Origin: Chalara sp. BL73
Taxonomy: Eukaryota; Ascomycota; Leotiomycetes; Helotiales
Length of the DNA stretch: 64,000 bases
NCBI GenBank assembly: GCA_918026815.1
Contig: CAKJVC010000131.1
Coordinates: forward strand, 34,775 to 98,774
Direction: 5' to 3'
Shown: one piece after another, positions 7,790-20,280 of the stretch
Layout: the number at the start of each line of letters is the position of its first letter
Position numbering within the stretch: the first letter of the stretch is position 1
Program-made: the position numbers and the translations under genes
Notes under the pieces: generated by a model
What the model was told of the DNA's origin: nothing
The model's input: the letters and a program-made list of their open reading frames with translations, nothing else
Database searches by the model: none

Positions 7790-9475
7790 ATTATCATATA
7801 TTCTTTATTATTTTTACTATTATCGAACTCTTTAACTGCTCGTAGAGATAAGTCAATACTTTTTAATAGGTTAACTATAACAATTTTAATTTATTCACTT
7901 TTATTAAGTGTATTAGGATTATATTTAGTTTCTTTATATAGAGGTATAGGATTATTCGGAGCTTTATTTAATGCAACTAGTATTACTCAAGTTTTTCATA
8001 TTTTTATATTTATAGTTTCTGCAGTTATTTTACAACTAACGGCTTTTTATCCTCGTAGAGTTTGATTAGCCGACTATTCATCTATTTACAAAATTGTTTT
8101 TTATAAGTTTTTATTTTATACAACTAAAATAATAAATAAATTAGCTGAACAATTTAAAATTATAGAATATCCTCTTATTATATTATTTATAATAAGTGGA
8201 GCTTTATTTTTAGTGTCTACTAGTGATTTAGTTTCTATTTTTCTATCTATAGAGTTACAAAGTTATGGTCTATATTTACTTAGTACATTATATAGAAATT
8301 CAGAATTAGCTACTTCAGGAGGTCTTACTTATTTTTTATTAGGGGGATTAAGCTCTTGTTTTATTTTATTAGGTACTAGTTTATTATATACAAACTCAGG
8401 TTCTAGTAATTTAGATGGTATATACATTATTACTAGTTTAAGTGAACTTGTTAACCAGAGTAACATAGCTTCTCATTATACACCTTATTATATTAATTTT
8501 GCGTTCCTTATTTTGAGTGTAGGTTTCTTATTTAAAGCAAGTGCTGCTCCTTTCCATTTTTGATCTCCGGATGTTTATGACGCTATACCTACCATTGTGA
8601 CAACTTTTGTAGCAATAGTAGCAAAAATATCTATATTTATATTTTTATTAGAATTAGTACATTACACAAGTAATTCTCTTTTTTCTTTTGAATATAGTTG
8701 GACTTCAAGTTTACTAGTCAGCTCTTTACTTTCTTTAATAATAGGTACAGTCGTTGGTTTATCTCAATTTAGAATAAAACGATTGTTTGCTTATAGTACT
8801 ATATCTCACGTAGGTTTTATATTATTGGCATTAAGTATTAATAGTATAGAGTCTATCCAGGCCTTTATTTTTTATTTAATGCAATATTCTATTAGCAATT
8901 TAAACGCTTTTATTATACTTGTAAGTATAGGTTTTTCACTTTACTATTTAAATAACTCTACACAAGAGTACAAGGAATTAGACGATAAAAATAATTCACC
9001 TGTTCAGTTAATTAGTCAACTTAAAGGTTATTTTTATATAAATCCTTATTTAGCTTTAAGTTTAACCATTACTATCTTTTCTTTTGCAGGTATTCCACCT
9101 CTAATAGGGTTTTTTGCTAAACAGATGGTTTTAAGTGCAGCTCTTGATAGTGGTTATGTATTTATTTCATTAGTTGCGATATTAACTAGTGTTATAGGTG
9201 CTGTATATTATTTAAACATAATAAAACAAATTTTTTTTGATTCACAAGAATATAATGTTAACACTGATATTAATAGTATGTCGTTACAAGGTAGTATAAC
9301 TAAAAAAAATAAAGTTCTACAAAATTTAACTTTTAAAATAAATAGTGTAGTATTATCTAAATCTTTAACAATTACTATATCTATATTAACCTTATTAACA
9401 TTATTATTTATATTTATGCCCGATGAATGATTAAGTATGGCTAATATATTAGCTTTAATATTATTTAATACTTAA
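7790..9475 (+). CDS. nad2: NADH dehydrogenase subunit 2
   Basis: Core antiporter-like membrane subunit of respiratory complex I, about 561 residues with TGA as Trp, ending in TAA at 9473-9475. Recognised by the fungal nad2 N-terminus ([16 protein letters not shown]) and conserved segments such as [21 protein letters not shown] and [14 protein letters not shown]. Many hydrophobic helices cover the length. No in-frame ATG lies near the start: the frame opens inside trnV, and ATT 7790 is proposed as the initiator (ATC 7793 and ATA 7796 are alternatives). The stop directly abuts the nad3 ATG, the usual fungal nad2-nad3 arrangement, implying co-transcription. Confidence 0.95.
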
Positions 9476-9904
9476 ATGACAAGTACAACTTTTTTTTTCT
9501 TTTTTATACCTTTATTAGCCATTATACTATTGGCAGTTAATTTAATTTTCGCTCCACATAACCCGTCTGAGGAAAAAAATAGTCCTTTTGAATGTGGTTT
9601 CCATTCATTTTTAAGCCAAAATAGAACACAATTTAGTATTTCTTTTTTTATATTTGGTTTATTATTTTTATTATTTGATTTAGAAATATTATTAGTGTAT
9701 CCTTATGCAGTTAGTTCATATGCTAATGGTATATATGGTTTAATTATTATGTTAATTTTTTTTTTAGCTTTAACGCTAGGATTTACTTTCGAATTAGGTA
9801 AAAATGCTTTAAAAATTGAAAGTAGACAAAGTAGTACTTTAAAAAATAAAGTTACAAACTATAACCTTAGTGGCTTTCTTAGGAGAGCTAATTATAAAAT
9901 ATAG
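9476..9904 (+). CDS. nad3: NADH dehydrogenase subunit 3
   Basis: Small membrane subunit of complex I, 142 residues, ending in TAG at 9902-9904. It has three hydrophobic helices and the conserved loop EKNSPFECGFHSF containing the Cys of the active/deactive transition region, plus the acidic LLFLLFDLEILLVYP helix. The ATG immediately follows the nad2 stop with no spacer. Length is within the fungal range. Confidence 0.96.
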   Translation: MTSTTFFFFFIPLLAIILLAVNLIFAPHNPSEEKNSPFECGFHSFLSQNRTQFSISFFIFGLLFLLFDLEILLVYPYAVSSYANGIYGLIIMLIFFLALTLGFTFELGKNALKIESRQSSTLKNKVTNYNLSGFLRRANYKI

Positions 9905-9905
9905 T

Positions 9906-10490
9906 ATTTTAGAGTCAAATGAGTGAGCTTTAAGTAACTTATCTATATCAAATGAATTAAATCTTTTACATAGTTTAGTTAGTTCACCTAATTTATTGAA
10001 TATTGTTTCTAAGTTAGACAATTTGCTTTATTGTATTATACCCGTTATTTTTATTGTTTTTTTTACTATTCTTTCTATGGATGAGCCTCCTAGATATTTT
10101 TACGATGGAAGATACACAACTGGAACTCCTAGAAAAATTTATGTTGAGAGAGATAGTAACCCTCTATGGAAAATTTTAGAGAAAGCAGAAATTCAAATGT
10201 CATATATGGGTCATTACAAATCAATTCCTTTATATAGTCCATTTTGAGTACAGTATATTCATTTACAAGCTAATTTAAGTGAAACTGAAAAACAGCTATT
10301 ATACGATAGAAGAAATGTATTAGGGTATAATGCTCATACCAGTATATATCATCCTTTAGAGTTAGCTGAAAAATTTACTAATAATGAGCTGTTAGTTGCT
10401 AAAGAAATATTTATAACAGATATTCTTAGAGTAATAGCGCAAGATAAAGTAAAAAGAATAAGCAATATTGATAATATTCTTAATAAATAG
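9906..10490 (+). CDS. orf194, uncharacterised membrane-anchored protein after nad3
   Basis: An ORF of about 194 codons with TGA as Trp at 9924 and 10246, ending in TAG at 10488-10490. Not recognised. After a polar N-terminus there is one membrane span (YCIIPVIFIVFFTILS), then a conserved-looking charged domain starting MDEPPRYFYDGRYTTGTPR. The first in-frame ATG (10077) would remove the membrane span. The frame is open back into nad3, so an ATT or ATA start near 9906 is proposed. It lacks the leader hairpin of the accessory ORFs, so it may belong to the nad2-nad3 transcript. Confidence 0.55.
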
Positions 10491-10707
10491 TTTAAAAATA
10501 GATTTTTTAATTGGTAATTTATTTAAATAATATTATTAACTAAACTATTTATATAAATAATAATTTAGCTTATTTTAGGGTATTGTATTTTATTTTTACT
10601 TTAATTATTTTGCACAACATATAAGGTTACATCCTTATACTTTTTTTAGTGTATATATTTACTATAAACATTTAAAATTTACTAAAAAAAAATTTTTTTT
10701 ATGTAAA

Positions 10708-10779
10708 GAGATCTTAGTTTAATGGTAAAATACTAGACTTTTAATCTTCGTTATAAGGGTTCGAATCCCTTAGATCTTA
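10708..10779 (+). tRNA. trnK: tRNA-Lys (TTT)
   Basis: Acceptor GAGATCT / AGATCTT, anticodon loop CTTTTAA (TTT), T arm AAGGG TTCGAAT CCCTT. The anticodon stem has only three good pairs. A related copy lies at 24304. Confidence 0.75.
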
Positions 10780-11151
10780 AATTATTTTTGTCCTTTTTAC
10801 CTCCTTTTTTATTTAGTTATTTTTAATATAACTAATCTAATTTACATGCATATTTGTATTAGTTTATTTAAACTTGTTTTTTCTTTTATATTATATAGTA
10901 TAAAAGCGAATAAAACTCTTGTTAAACAAGATATACTTAATATTTTTAAGTAGACTAATCATATACATAGCTGCTATAATAAATTATAACGCGCAAAGTA
11001 TTTTGTATAACTTTATTAATAATTGTTATTAATAAAAGTTATAAGTACAAAATTATAACTTATAACTAGTTTAACATGGCCATAATATTTTAAACTAATT
11101 ATAAATTTAGTGTTTATTTATAATATGTAGTTTAGACTTTTTTATACTAAT
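10780..11151. other. AT-rich spacer between trnK and nad6
   Basis: No ORF, tRNA or leader hairpin is seen. It contains short inverted repeats such as TTATTAATAA and AAAACTCTTGTTAAACAAG, and probably the nad6 5' leader. Confidence 0.5.
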
Positions 11152-11823
11152 ATGAATAGTTTGTTTTTCTTTTTCGATCATACCACTAGTGGATTTAATG
11201 TAGAAGGTTTAGATATAATTTCTCTATTTGCTGTATTAAGCGGTATATCAATTATTATTGTAAAAAACCCTATTGCTTCTGTATTATTTTTAATTGGTTT
11301 ATTTGTATGTATTGCTGTATATCTTAGTATGATAGGTTTAAATTTTATAGGTTTATCTTATTTACTTGTTTACGTAGGAGCAGTTTCTATATTATTTCTC
11401 TTTATTTTAATGTTAATAAATATAAGAGTTAGTGAATTAATTAGTAATACGAACATTAGTGTTATTTTAGCTGTAATAACTAGTATTTCATTTAATTATC
11501 CAATTAACCATATACTACCCTATAGCATTATTAATTTTAGTAGTACTTCATGATTAGGAGGAGATACAATATATGTTTATTTATCATCTTTTATTAATTC
11601 CTTATTTAGTTCATTAATACTATATGGGAAAGGACTACATAAAACAGAAGTTTACTATGTAACTAGTAATATATGAGACGGTAACTTATCAGAAATTAGT
11701 CATATTACAAGTATAGGTAATATCATGTATACAAGTTTTAGTATGTGATTGATAATAACTTCTATAATTTTATTATTAGCAATGGTAGGTGCAATAGTTA
11801 TAACTATTAAACCCAAAAATTAA
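11152..11823 (+). CDS. nad6: NADH dehydrogenase subunit 6
   Basis: Membrane subunit of complex I, 223 residues with TGA as Trp, ending in TAA at 11821-11823. It has five hydrophobic helices, the conserved KNPIASVLFLIGLF segment and the LSYLLVYVGAVSILFLFILMLINIR core characteristic of ND6/NuoJ. It lies between trnK and trnW, a common Pezizomycotina position. The start is a clear ATG, with no leader hairpin upstream. Confidence 0.95.
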
Positions 11824-11919
11824 AGCAAGCCCTTAAGATATTATTAATATAATGTTTTATTTCCAAAGTTAAAGAGCTTATCCTGTGAATATAATAAACA
11901 AGGGTATACTTTTTAACAA

Positions 11920-11988
11920 AGAGCGTAGTTTAACGGTAAAACTTGAAGCTTCAGACTTTACTTTCTCAGTTCAAATCTGAGTGCTCTT
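11920..11988 (+). tRNA. trnW: tRNA-Trp (TCA)
   Basis: Acceptor AGAGCGT / GTGCTCT, anticodon arm TGAAG CTTCAGA CTTTA, T arm CTCAG TTCAAAT CTGAG. Anticodon TCA reads both TGA and TGG, confirming genetic code 4. Confidence 0.88.
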
Positions 11989-12155
11989 GTATTTTTAAAA
12001 TTCCTTTCCTTTAAGCAAATATTATATAGATGTATATATTATTATTTAATATAACAATAAAATAAAATAAAAGATGAATAAAGAGAAAATATTATAATTA
12101 AATAGCCTATTTATGTCGCTTAGAGATAATTTTATTTAAAATAGTTAGTATTGTA

Positions 12156-12228
12156 GATTCCTTAGCTTAATTGGTAAAGCGTACTTTTGATAAAGGTATG
12201 AGTGTAGGTTCAAATCCTACAGGAATCA
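12156..12228 (+). tRNA. trnI: tRNA-Ile (GAT)
   Basis: Acceptor GATTCCT / AGGAATC, anticodon loop TTGATAA, T arm GTAGG TTCAAAT CCTAC. Confidence 0.93.
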
Positions 12229-12331
12229 TATATACATTGCTTATATTTTAAAAAGAATAAAATAAATGCTTTGGTTTAATATAATTTTATGTTAATTTAG
12301 AGTAGTTGGTTAAATCTAAACCAAAATAAAA

Positions 12332-12371
12332 GTTTAAATACTTTATATTTTGTTTAAATACTTTATATTTT
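12332..12371 (+). repeat. Two 20-bp tandem repeats
   Basis: The unit GTTTAAATACTTTATATTTT occurs twice head to tail between trnI and trnS. No coding role. Confidence 0.85.
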
Positions 12372-12433
12372 GTTTATACAATTTATTAAATAAAGTGTTC
12401 CCTTAAAATATATTAATATGTCATTATAAATAA

Positions 12434-12519
12434 AGAGAATTGACTGAGCGGTTGATAGTGATTAATTTGAGCTTAATTTAGTCTAAAAAACTACATGGGT
12501 TCGAATCCCATATTCTCTG
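12434..12519 (+). tRNA. trnS: tRNA-Ser (TGA)
   Basis: Acceptor AGAGAAT / ATTCTCT, anticodon arm ATTAA TTTGAGC TTAAT, long variable arm typical of Ser, T arm ATGGG TTCGAAT CCCAT. Confidence 0.92.
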
Positions 12520-12862
12520 TTACATTTATGGTAATTTTGGTTTTTTTTATTTTTAAAAAGGTCTTTTTAAACAAATTACAATAAAAAAAATTTTTTAAAC
12601 ATTTTTTTGCAAAAGGTATATCTATGAAAAAAAAAGAAACTAAACTACAAATTTTGAAAATAAAAAAATATAAAAATTGAAACCAAACTAAATATATTTT
12701 TAATAAGTCAAGGTTTAAAGTATTTATGTTATATAATTTTTGTGTATTTTCTATTATAACTAATACAGTTAAAGGCTTTAACCTTAATTACATAACTAGG
12801 TAAATAGTTATATAAAAATTAGCCTATTTTTCAAGTAAAGTAAAATTAATATACATATATAA
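12520..12862. other. AT-rich spacer between trnS and trnP
   Basis: Poly-A and poly-T stretches; no credible ORF. A short frame with ATG at 12624 (MKKKETKLQILKIKKYKNW..) is low complexity and not supported. Confidence 0.4.
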
Positions 12863-12934
12863 CAGGTTAAAATCTAATGGTTGGATGCTTCTTTTGGGTA
12901 GAAGACTTTTTTGGTTCGAATCCAAATAACCTGA
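12863..12934 (+). tRNA. trnP: tRNA-Pro (TGG)
   Basis: Acceptor CAGGTTA / TAACCTG, anticodon arm CTTCT TTTGGGT AGAAG, T arm TTTGG TTCGAAT CCAAA. Last of the W-I-S-P set before rnl. Confidence 0.93.
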
Positions 12935-15900
12935 TAAAAACTAGTTAAAAAATTATTATGTTTAAATTATAGTAATTTGAAATACATATGTTTGTTAGCT
13001 TTGTGCTTTTTATGTGTATAATGCGCATTATAGTAATGCGACGGATATCAATTTAATATTTTTACATTAAATATAAGTTTACTAATTTAAGTATTTTATT
13101 TTAGTGTAAAAAAGTATATAAAGAAACTATTAGGGATACCTTGCTATATATTAAAGAGAGTTAATTTTAATTTGGCTGTTTTACTTATGATACATATATT
13201 TTTTTTGCGAGAAATAATGATTATTATTTTTTGACTATATGTGTTATATATAAAAGATATTATTTAACGGGTAATAAATAATATTAGATTATTAAAGGTA
13301 TTTATTCTGGGTATTTTAATCAGAATATTAGTTTTAATGCTTACTATAACCAAAAAAAAAGTGGGAGAAAACTAGCTTTTTTTTTCTTTTACATTATTAA
13401 TTTAATGTAAAATTGGTTTATAGCGATATGTCTCTGTTCATGTACTCTTAGAGAAATTCAATAACAAACGAAGTGAACTGAAATATCTTAGTAACTTTAG
13501 GAAAATAAATCAAACGAGATTCTATTATTAATGAGAATTAAAGTAGAATAAGCCTACTCCCACCGTGGGGATTAATAAGTAAAATGGGTAAAACCTGTTT
13601 GAATTTAAAGGGGAACCTTCCTCTAAGGCTAAATATAATATATAAGCGACAGCGTATAGTACTGTGAAGGAAAGGTTTGAAATAGTAGTTTTATAAGCAG
13701 CTCGAGTAAAGTTTAATTACAAATAAGAGCGTACCTTTGGCATAATGGGTCAGCGAGTTAATGTTAGATGCGAGCAGGAATGCCCAGATAAACCAATTAT
13801 GAAATAATGATTTAGTATCTAAAATTAGACCCGAAGCCTAGTGATCTTACTACAGTCAGGGTTATAAAAGCCCGAACGGTTTATCGTTGTAAAGATATCC
13901 GAAGAACTGTGGTAAGTTAGTGAAAGACAATACTGACTAGGATAGCTGGTTTTCTGCGAAACCTATATAAGTAGGTAATTCAAGTTACATCTTAGCAGGT
14001 ACAGAACTGTGATCTCAGGCAATTTTTTATTTATTTTTTGTTCTTGTTCATTGTTTAATAACAATGGATACACAAATAATAGTTTATTTTGCATATATCG
14101 GGGAACCGTGAAGGTTTTATCGGTGAGTATTCGCACTCGGAAGGGCAAAGATGAATCTTGAATAATCGGACATAGTACGATAAGGTTGTATGTCTAAAGG
14201 GAAACAGCCCAGAACAAGAGTTAAGGTTCCAAAATTATTGTTAAGTGAAATTAAGGAAGTTTATATCTTATACGACTAGGAAATAGGCTTAGAAGCGGTC
14301 ACTTTTTAAAGATCTCGTAACAGAGCACTAGTTAAGTATATTATTACTTATCTCATAAAGTTATGATAATAATATGTTTTTTACTTTGATAATAGCACCG
14401 AAAATTTAACGGATCTAAACAATATACCGACACCTTGTCCATCTTTTAAATTAATTTATTTTATTATATTAGATGGGGTAGCAGAACGTTGGGTAACTAA
14501 ATTATTCTTTTTAAGGATAATTATATCAGATCCCAAGTGAGAATGCTGACATGAGTAACGAAAAAGCATAAGTATTATGCTCGCCTAAAGCTTATGGATT
14601 TTATAAAGTAACGGCCTCTAAGTTTATATCAACCTAAAGGATTAAACGATGAGTGAACCTACCTTACTAGTTACAACCTTGTTCTGTAAAGACAATACTT
14701 CTTTCTATATTATATTAATATAACATTTTAAATGAAATGGTTAGATATAATAAACTCATTATTTTGATTTGAAAGGAGTACAGTGAAAAGGGTTCTGGAA
14801 AAACAGTAGGGGCCTATAGACCTTCCCTTTTTTTATAAACTAAAGAGTAGATGTTAATTACAATAAAAAAGATAGGATTCGTCACTATAATAAACTAAAA
14901 AGATGATGAGTGATTCTATGGGCTAAGTACCGTACCTAAAAACTACCACAAGTAAGCTAGTAGAGAATACGAAGGCGTTTGAGTGAACAATCATTAAGGA
15001 ACTCGGCAAACTAGCTACCGTAACTTCGGGATAAGGAGAGCCATTCCTCCTGTTAAGCGTGTGCAAAGCATGCGACAGGTAAAGAATAGGAAGCATGGAA
15101 TAGTGTTGTACGACTGTTTAATTAAAACAAAGCACTCTGCAGTAAGATAATAAATCAAAGTATTGAGTGTGATTTCTGCCCGATGTCGGCTGGTTAACTA
15201 ATTTGCTAAGCTGACTAATATAAGCTTGGCTTTGATGGAAACCCCGATCAATGGCGGCCTTACCTATGAGGGTCCTAAGGTAGCGGAATACCTTGGCCGT
15301 TAAATGCGGTCTTGCATGAATGATTTAACGATACAACAGCTGTCTCAATGATTGGCTCAGTGAAATTGGAATAACTGTGCAGATACAGTTTACCTCTAGT
15401 TAGACGAGAAGACCCTATGCAGCTTTACTGTTGCTAATTATTGAACATGATGTAATCAATTTTAGAGTATAAGGTAGTAGTCTATACATAGTTGAAACAC
15501 CTTTATTACATTTATCATGTTGGTAGACAAAAATTTGTCTACATCTTAGTACCTTTTTATACTGGGTTGTACTTTATAATAATAAAAAATAGCATCCCTT
15601 TATTGATTAGGACTAAGATTAACCCTTTTTAAGGGGACAATTGCTAGGAGGCAGTTTATGCGGGGCACAGATCCCATAAAAAGTACCTGGGTGTATCCAA
15701 AGTTAATTTTGTAAAATTATCATTACTTAAACATGATAATTAAATACACATATTTGCTAAACTTAGTTTAAAAAATGTGTGTATTTTTTATTTTTAGTTT
15801 GTTATTTGGTGTAGCATTCTGTTTTGTCAGATGAAGCTATAACTAATCCAATTATATTTCTATTAAGTTAGAACTAAAATTTATTATTCAAGTAAGATTT

Positions 15901-16175
15901 TAACTATATGGAAAATAGTTGTAATTAAGAGAATATATCTTTATATTTTTTTTACAAATTCTGTAAAAAAAAAATCTAAGAAATTATTGTTTTTAGTTAT
16001 AATATTTACAAGTTATTAGTTAATATTATAATTATGTTTATTACTTGTCAAGTTTAATGGCTTAATCTTGCTTTACTGTCTGACTTACACGTCTATCAGT
16101 CGCGTAAGCGGGGCATATGATCACAAGATGCAGAAAGGAAAGGTCTTGGATTTTTGAAAAAGCTACGCTAGGGAT

Positions 16176-18580
16176 GTTAGTCCTCCTTTGTTTTATTACC
16201 TTTAGTTTAACAAAACTAAACATAGGTATAAATCTATTGGTATTTAATTGGGTTAATTTCAAGAATGGCTTGAAAAGCTAACTTGAAGCGAAATTTACTT
16301 TGGCATTTTTAAGTATCTTAATTTTTAAGGTATAAAGTAAAACCGTTCAACGACTAAAAGGTGAGTTATGCTAACAATACTCCTTTTATTGACACCCAAC
16401 ATTTTTTTGTTCTTTTCTTTATAGAAAAACCTATTCTAATTTTTATATTATAATAGTTGTATAATAACTTATTATCCTAATGTTAGATATTATATATGTA
16501 TATAAGCTATGTCTAGTTGAAAAATTTATAATTATATTGTGGTTTTTTATAAAAAAATCGGAAATATCTTTTATAATGCAATAAAAAAAAATTATTAATA
16601 ATACTATGCAAAAAATTAACAATATTACTATGCAAAAAAAAAATAATATTATTTCAGATAATAACTGCTTTAATACTTTAAGGGTACATCCAACACCTTT
16701 AATATTTAATAAAAAAAAGCAAAAGTCTTTAAACAATACCTTACAATATATTAATAGTGATACAGGTAAAATGAGACATTACCCACCTGCAGCGCAAGAG
16801 TGGTACAATAGTATTTATACTTACAATAAAAATTATTCTAAATATTTACCTATCTTAGATAAAAGCCTTATAGCTATTTTAACAAATTATTCTAATATGA
16901 TACCAGGTAGAAATACACGTAAAGATATAATGTCAACTGTTAAGCGTAAAAATTTAAAAGGAAAAAAAAAAAGATTGTTTTTACGTAAATTAAAAGCTAA
17001 ACGTATAATTAAACATAAACGTTTAACTCCTCGTAAAGTTTTTGTAGGGAGAGGTGATTTAAAACACACTAGCAATAAAGTAATTATAACACTATATACT
17101 TTTAGTATTTTAAAAACATTTTTATTGAGAAAAATTAAAAGACTTATTCATTTTTTATATTTCCCTGATAAAACATTGAATCTTTTTGTAACTAAAAGTT
17201 TACTTGATTCTGCAAAAGATACGACAAAAAAACGTAATTTAATATCTTACAATAGACCTTTAAGTTTACAGGAATTTTTATATTCACCTTTGTACCATAC
17301 AATAAGCGAATCAGGTAGAAAAATTAAACGAAAAGTTAAATATCCCATTAATTATTACGATGGTAGTATAACACCTACTTATTTAATAACTTTCTATGAA
17401 GCTTATCTTTCGTTTACTATATCTAAGGTAAATAAAATTACTAGACGTATTAGTATAATTATAGACTACTTTGACTTTTTAACAACTTTAGCTAAAAAAA
17501 AAATACTGACTGACAATGAAAAGTTATTTATTTTTACACCTAAAGTAACTAAATTTAAATATTCTACATACAGTAAAAGATTTATTTTTAGTATTTATAA
17601 AGCAAGAAAATTGTACTTAGCTCGTTTGTTGAGATTTTCTTGAGCACTTTATATAAATAATCTTAAATTTAAACATCCTTTAATGATTTCTAAACTAGAA
17701 CCATTAGTTAGAAATTTATATGGTAAAGATGTTGAATTTAATCTAGTTGAATTAAAAAAAATGCATTTAAATAGTGATATTTTTACACAGGCTGTTGCTT
17801 TAAAATTAAAAAATAGAAAAAATAAATTATTTAATGTTTTAACATCATCTTTAAATAAAGTAAATTTACCTAATGTAAGTAGAATTAATGAAAAATTTAG
17901 TGATTTTAATAAAGAAGAATATATAGTAAACAAAATTAGAAACACTAGTGTTAATTCTATGTTTGGTTATTATGACTTAAATAATTCTAATAATACATTT
18001 AATCAAAATATATCTAAAGATTCTTTAAATAACTTGTTGTTAGGTTTTTTCCTTTAGCTAATAATTTAGAACTAGATTTAAAAAAAAGATCTTCTGTAAC
18101 TAAATTATCTGTTTCTATAAAAGATTACGTTATTAAAAACTTAAAACATTTAACTTTATCTGGTGTAAGAATAGAGGCTAAGGGTAGATTAACCAGACGA
18201 TTTACTGCTGAAAGATCTGTATTTAAAATGAAGTATAAAGGTGGTTTAAAAAATGTTGATTCTTCTTTTAAAGGATTACCTGCTGTAATGTTAAGAGGTT
18301 TTTCTAAATCTAATGTACAATACTCTATAATTAATTCTAAAAATCGTAATGGAGCTTATGGGGTTAAAGGCTGAATAGGTAACAAATAGAATATTTTACT
18401 TAGTTAATATATTTAACATTCTTTTACTAATAATTTCGCATAGATTTAAAAACAAATTTAAATTTTTTAATTAATTTCGCGTTGGATTACTATAAAGAAT
18501 AACTAAAAAATGAAGAAATAGTCTGAACCATTTTAAAAAAAATGGAATTATAGTATTAATAATCTATACTAACAATTTTG
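16176..18580 (+). other. Group I intron in rnl carrying rps3
   Basis: The intron splits GGGAT / AACAGG, the classical site in LSU domain V (near E. coli 2449/2450). Exon 1 ends in T and the intron ends in G, as required for group I. Core elements GTTCAACGACTAAAAGGTG (P3-P7 region) and AATAGTCTGAACC before the 3' splice site are visible. The long ORF inside is ribosomal protein S3, the typical cargo of this old ascomycete intron. No homing endonuclease ORF is present. Confidence 0.85.
16606..18389 (+). CDS. rps3: Mitochondrial ribosomal protein S3, intron-encoded, one frameshift
   Basis: Small-subunit ribosomal protein encoded inside the rnl intron. The N-terminal part (NTLRVHPTPLIFNKKKQ), the Lys/Arg-rich middle and the C-terminal SKNRNGAYGVKGWIGNK are typical of ascomycete mitochondrial S3. 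TGA is Trp at 17641 and 18372. The first frame stops at TAG 18055. The conserved continuation (LANNLELDLKKRSSVTKL..) is in the -1 frame from 18051 to TAG 18387-18389. The switch falls on a run of six T (18045-18050); one more T would restore one frame of about 594 residues. An undercalled homopolymer is the simplest reading. Confidence 0.85.
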
Positions 18581-19187
18581 AACAGGCTAATTACGTCAGG
18601 GAGTACAAATATAGGACGTAGTTTGGCACCTCGATGTCGGCTTAACTTATCCACATGGATGCAGGTACTATGAAGGGTCCGACTGTTCGTCGATTAATAA
18701 GTTACACGAGCTGGGTTAAATACGTCGTAAGACAGTATGGTTTCTATCTTCTAGAGGAAGTTAGAATAAAATAAGGATAGCCCCCTCGTACGAAAGGAGC
18801 TGGGTATATTAACCTCTGGTTTACCTGTTGTTTAAAGCTTTTAGACTATTTGCACTCAAATAATAATTAGCTTAGGCACGGCAGGAACGCTATGTTAGTT
18901 AAAGATAAGTGCTGAATGCATATAGGCACGAAACTTACCTTAAGATATTCTTAAATATACGTAGTAGAACACTACGATTTTGTACATTAAATTAATAAAA
19001 TTTTTTTTTACTAGTTTATATGTACAATTAATAGGCTTTAGCTCCAAGAATTTTAATTTTTTTAGGTTTAAAGTACTAATTTTATTCATAACTAAATAAA
19101 TATGATATCGAAAAAAAAAGCATTTCTACCTTTTGGTAACATTATTTTTAATTTAACTAAAGTATTTTTTTTTACAAAATAAATTTT

Positions 19188-19260
19188 AGCCTGGTTAGCA
19201 TAAAAGTAATGTAGCTGTTTTGTAACCAGTTGAAGTAAGTGCGATACTTGCACCGGGCTT
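19188..19260 (+). tRNA. trnT: tRNA-Thr (TGT)
   Basis: Acceptor AGCCTGG / CCGGGCT, anticodon loop TTTGTAA (TGT), T arm with GTGC / GCAC. The anticodon stem has one mismatch. First of the tRNA cluster after rnl. Confidence 0.8.
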
Positions 19261-19442
19261 AAATATACTGGCATAATAAAAATAACAAAATAATATACTG
19301 TTTAAGTTATAGTGTGTGTTTATTAACACCCCTTAAATTTATATTCATTATATGAATAATCTTTAATTTACTTTTTAATTTGTTCTTTCTTTCTAGAGTT
19401 ATTTTTATTATTTTGTTGTTAATCCGTTTTTAATATTGTTAA

Positions 19443-19515
19443 GGCCTTATAGTCAAGTGGTTAAGACATGATATTTTCACTATCACATGCGTGGGTTCAA
19501 TCCCCACTAAGGCTA
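19443..19515 (+). tRNA. trnE: tRNA-Glu (TTC)
   Basis: Acceptor GGCCTTA / TAAGGCT, anticodon arm TGATA TTTTCAC TATCA, T arm GTGGG TTCAATC CCCAC. Confidence 0.93.
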
Positions 19516-19612
19516 TACTATGTAATTAAATATATATATGCCGTTAAATATTATTAAGTAAACGGTATATATAAAAAGCCTACTTTTTTATTCCTTTTAA
19601 TTCTATAATTAA

Positions 19613-19912
<300 letters not shown>

Positions 19913-19949
19913 TATCACTAAGTATATATACTAAATAGATAAACTATTA

Positions 19950-20020
19950 TGCGGATTAGTGTAACAGTAACATAATTGGCTCATGTCCAATAGATATAGG
20001 TGCAAAACCTATGTCCGCAT
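19950..20020 (+). tRNA. trnM: tRNA-Met (CAT) 1
   Basis: Acceptor TGCGGAT / GTCCGCA, anticodon arm ATTGG CTCATGT CCAAT. The T loop is TGCAAA-like rather than TTCRANN. A related element with a changed anticodon arm lies at 23194. Confidence 0.88.
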
Positions 20021-20023
20021 AAA

Positions 20024-20096
20024 AAGGTTATAGCTTAATTGGTAAAGCAAGCTGCTCATGACAGCTGAGATGAGTGTTCGACTCACTTTGGCCTTA
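20024..20096 (+). tRNA. trnM: tRNA-Met (CAT) 2
   Basis: Acceptor AAGGTTA / TGGCCTT, anticodon arm AGCTG CTCATGA CAGCT, T arm GAGTG TTCGACT CACTT. It starts 4 nt after the previous tRNA. Three CAT tRNAs occur in the window; one may be modified to read Ile AUA. Confidence 0.9.
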
Positions 20097-20280
20097 TTTA
20101 AATTTTTTAATTTTATCCGTTCAAGTCGTATTTACCTTATTTTATATTTGTCATTTAGTAATATAAAAAAAATTATAAAATCCGAGTGCCTTTCTTATAT
20201 ATTAGTTTTATGTAAGTTTAATATAAGTTAAGCTAATTTTTTTATTTTTATTCATTATAGTAGTGTCTAAATTAAATATA

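Larger units (their letters stand above)
13115..19085 (+). rRNA. rnl: Mitochondrial large subunit rRNA, with one intron
   Basis: Exon 1 is about 13115-16175 and exon 2 18581 to about 19085. Conserved LSU blocks are visible: the 5' end (GGGATACCTTGC), domain IV-V elements (GGGTCCTAAGGTAGCG, GACGAGAAGACCCTATGCAG), the peptidyl-transferase helix around AACAGGCTAATTACG and TTTGGCACCTCGATGTCGGC, and the sarcin-ricin region TAGTACGAAAGGA-like (CGTACGAAAGGAGCTG). The 5' and 3' ends are estimates: the 3' end is set at GTACTAATTTTA. It stands between trnP and trnT as usual in Pezizomycotina. Confidence 0.9.

Noticed and set aside
13963..16262. Antisense ORFs within rnl and its intron
   Set aside because: They overlap conserved rRNA sequence and the group I core; no protein features.
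18037..18057. Programmed -1 frameshifting in rps3
   Set aside because: A T6 run could be slippery, but the same one-base loss at runs occurs in many unrelated genes here, including nuclear ones; undercalling is simpler.
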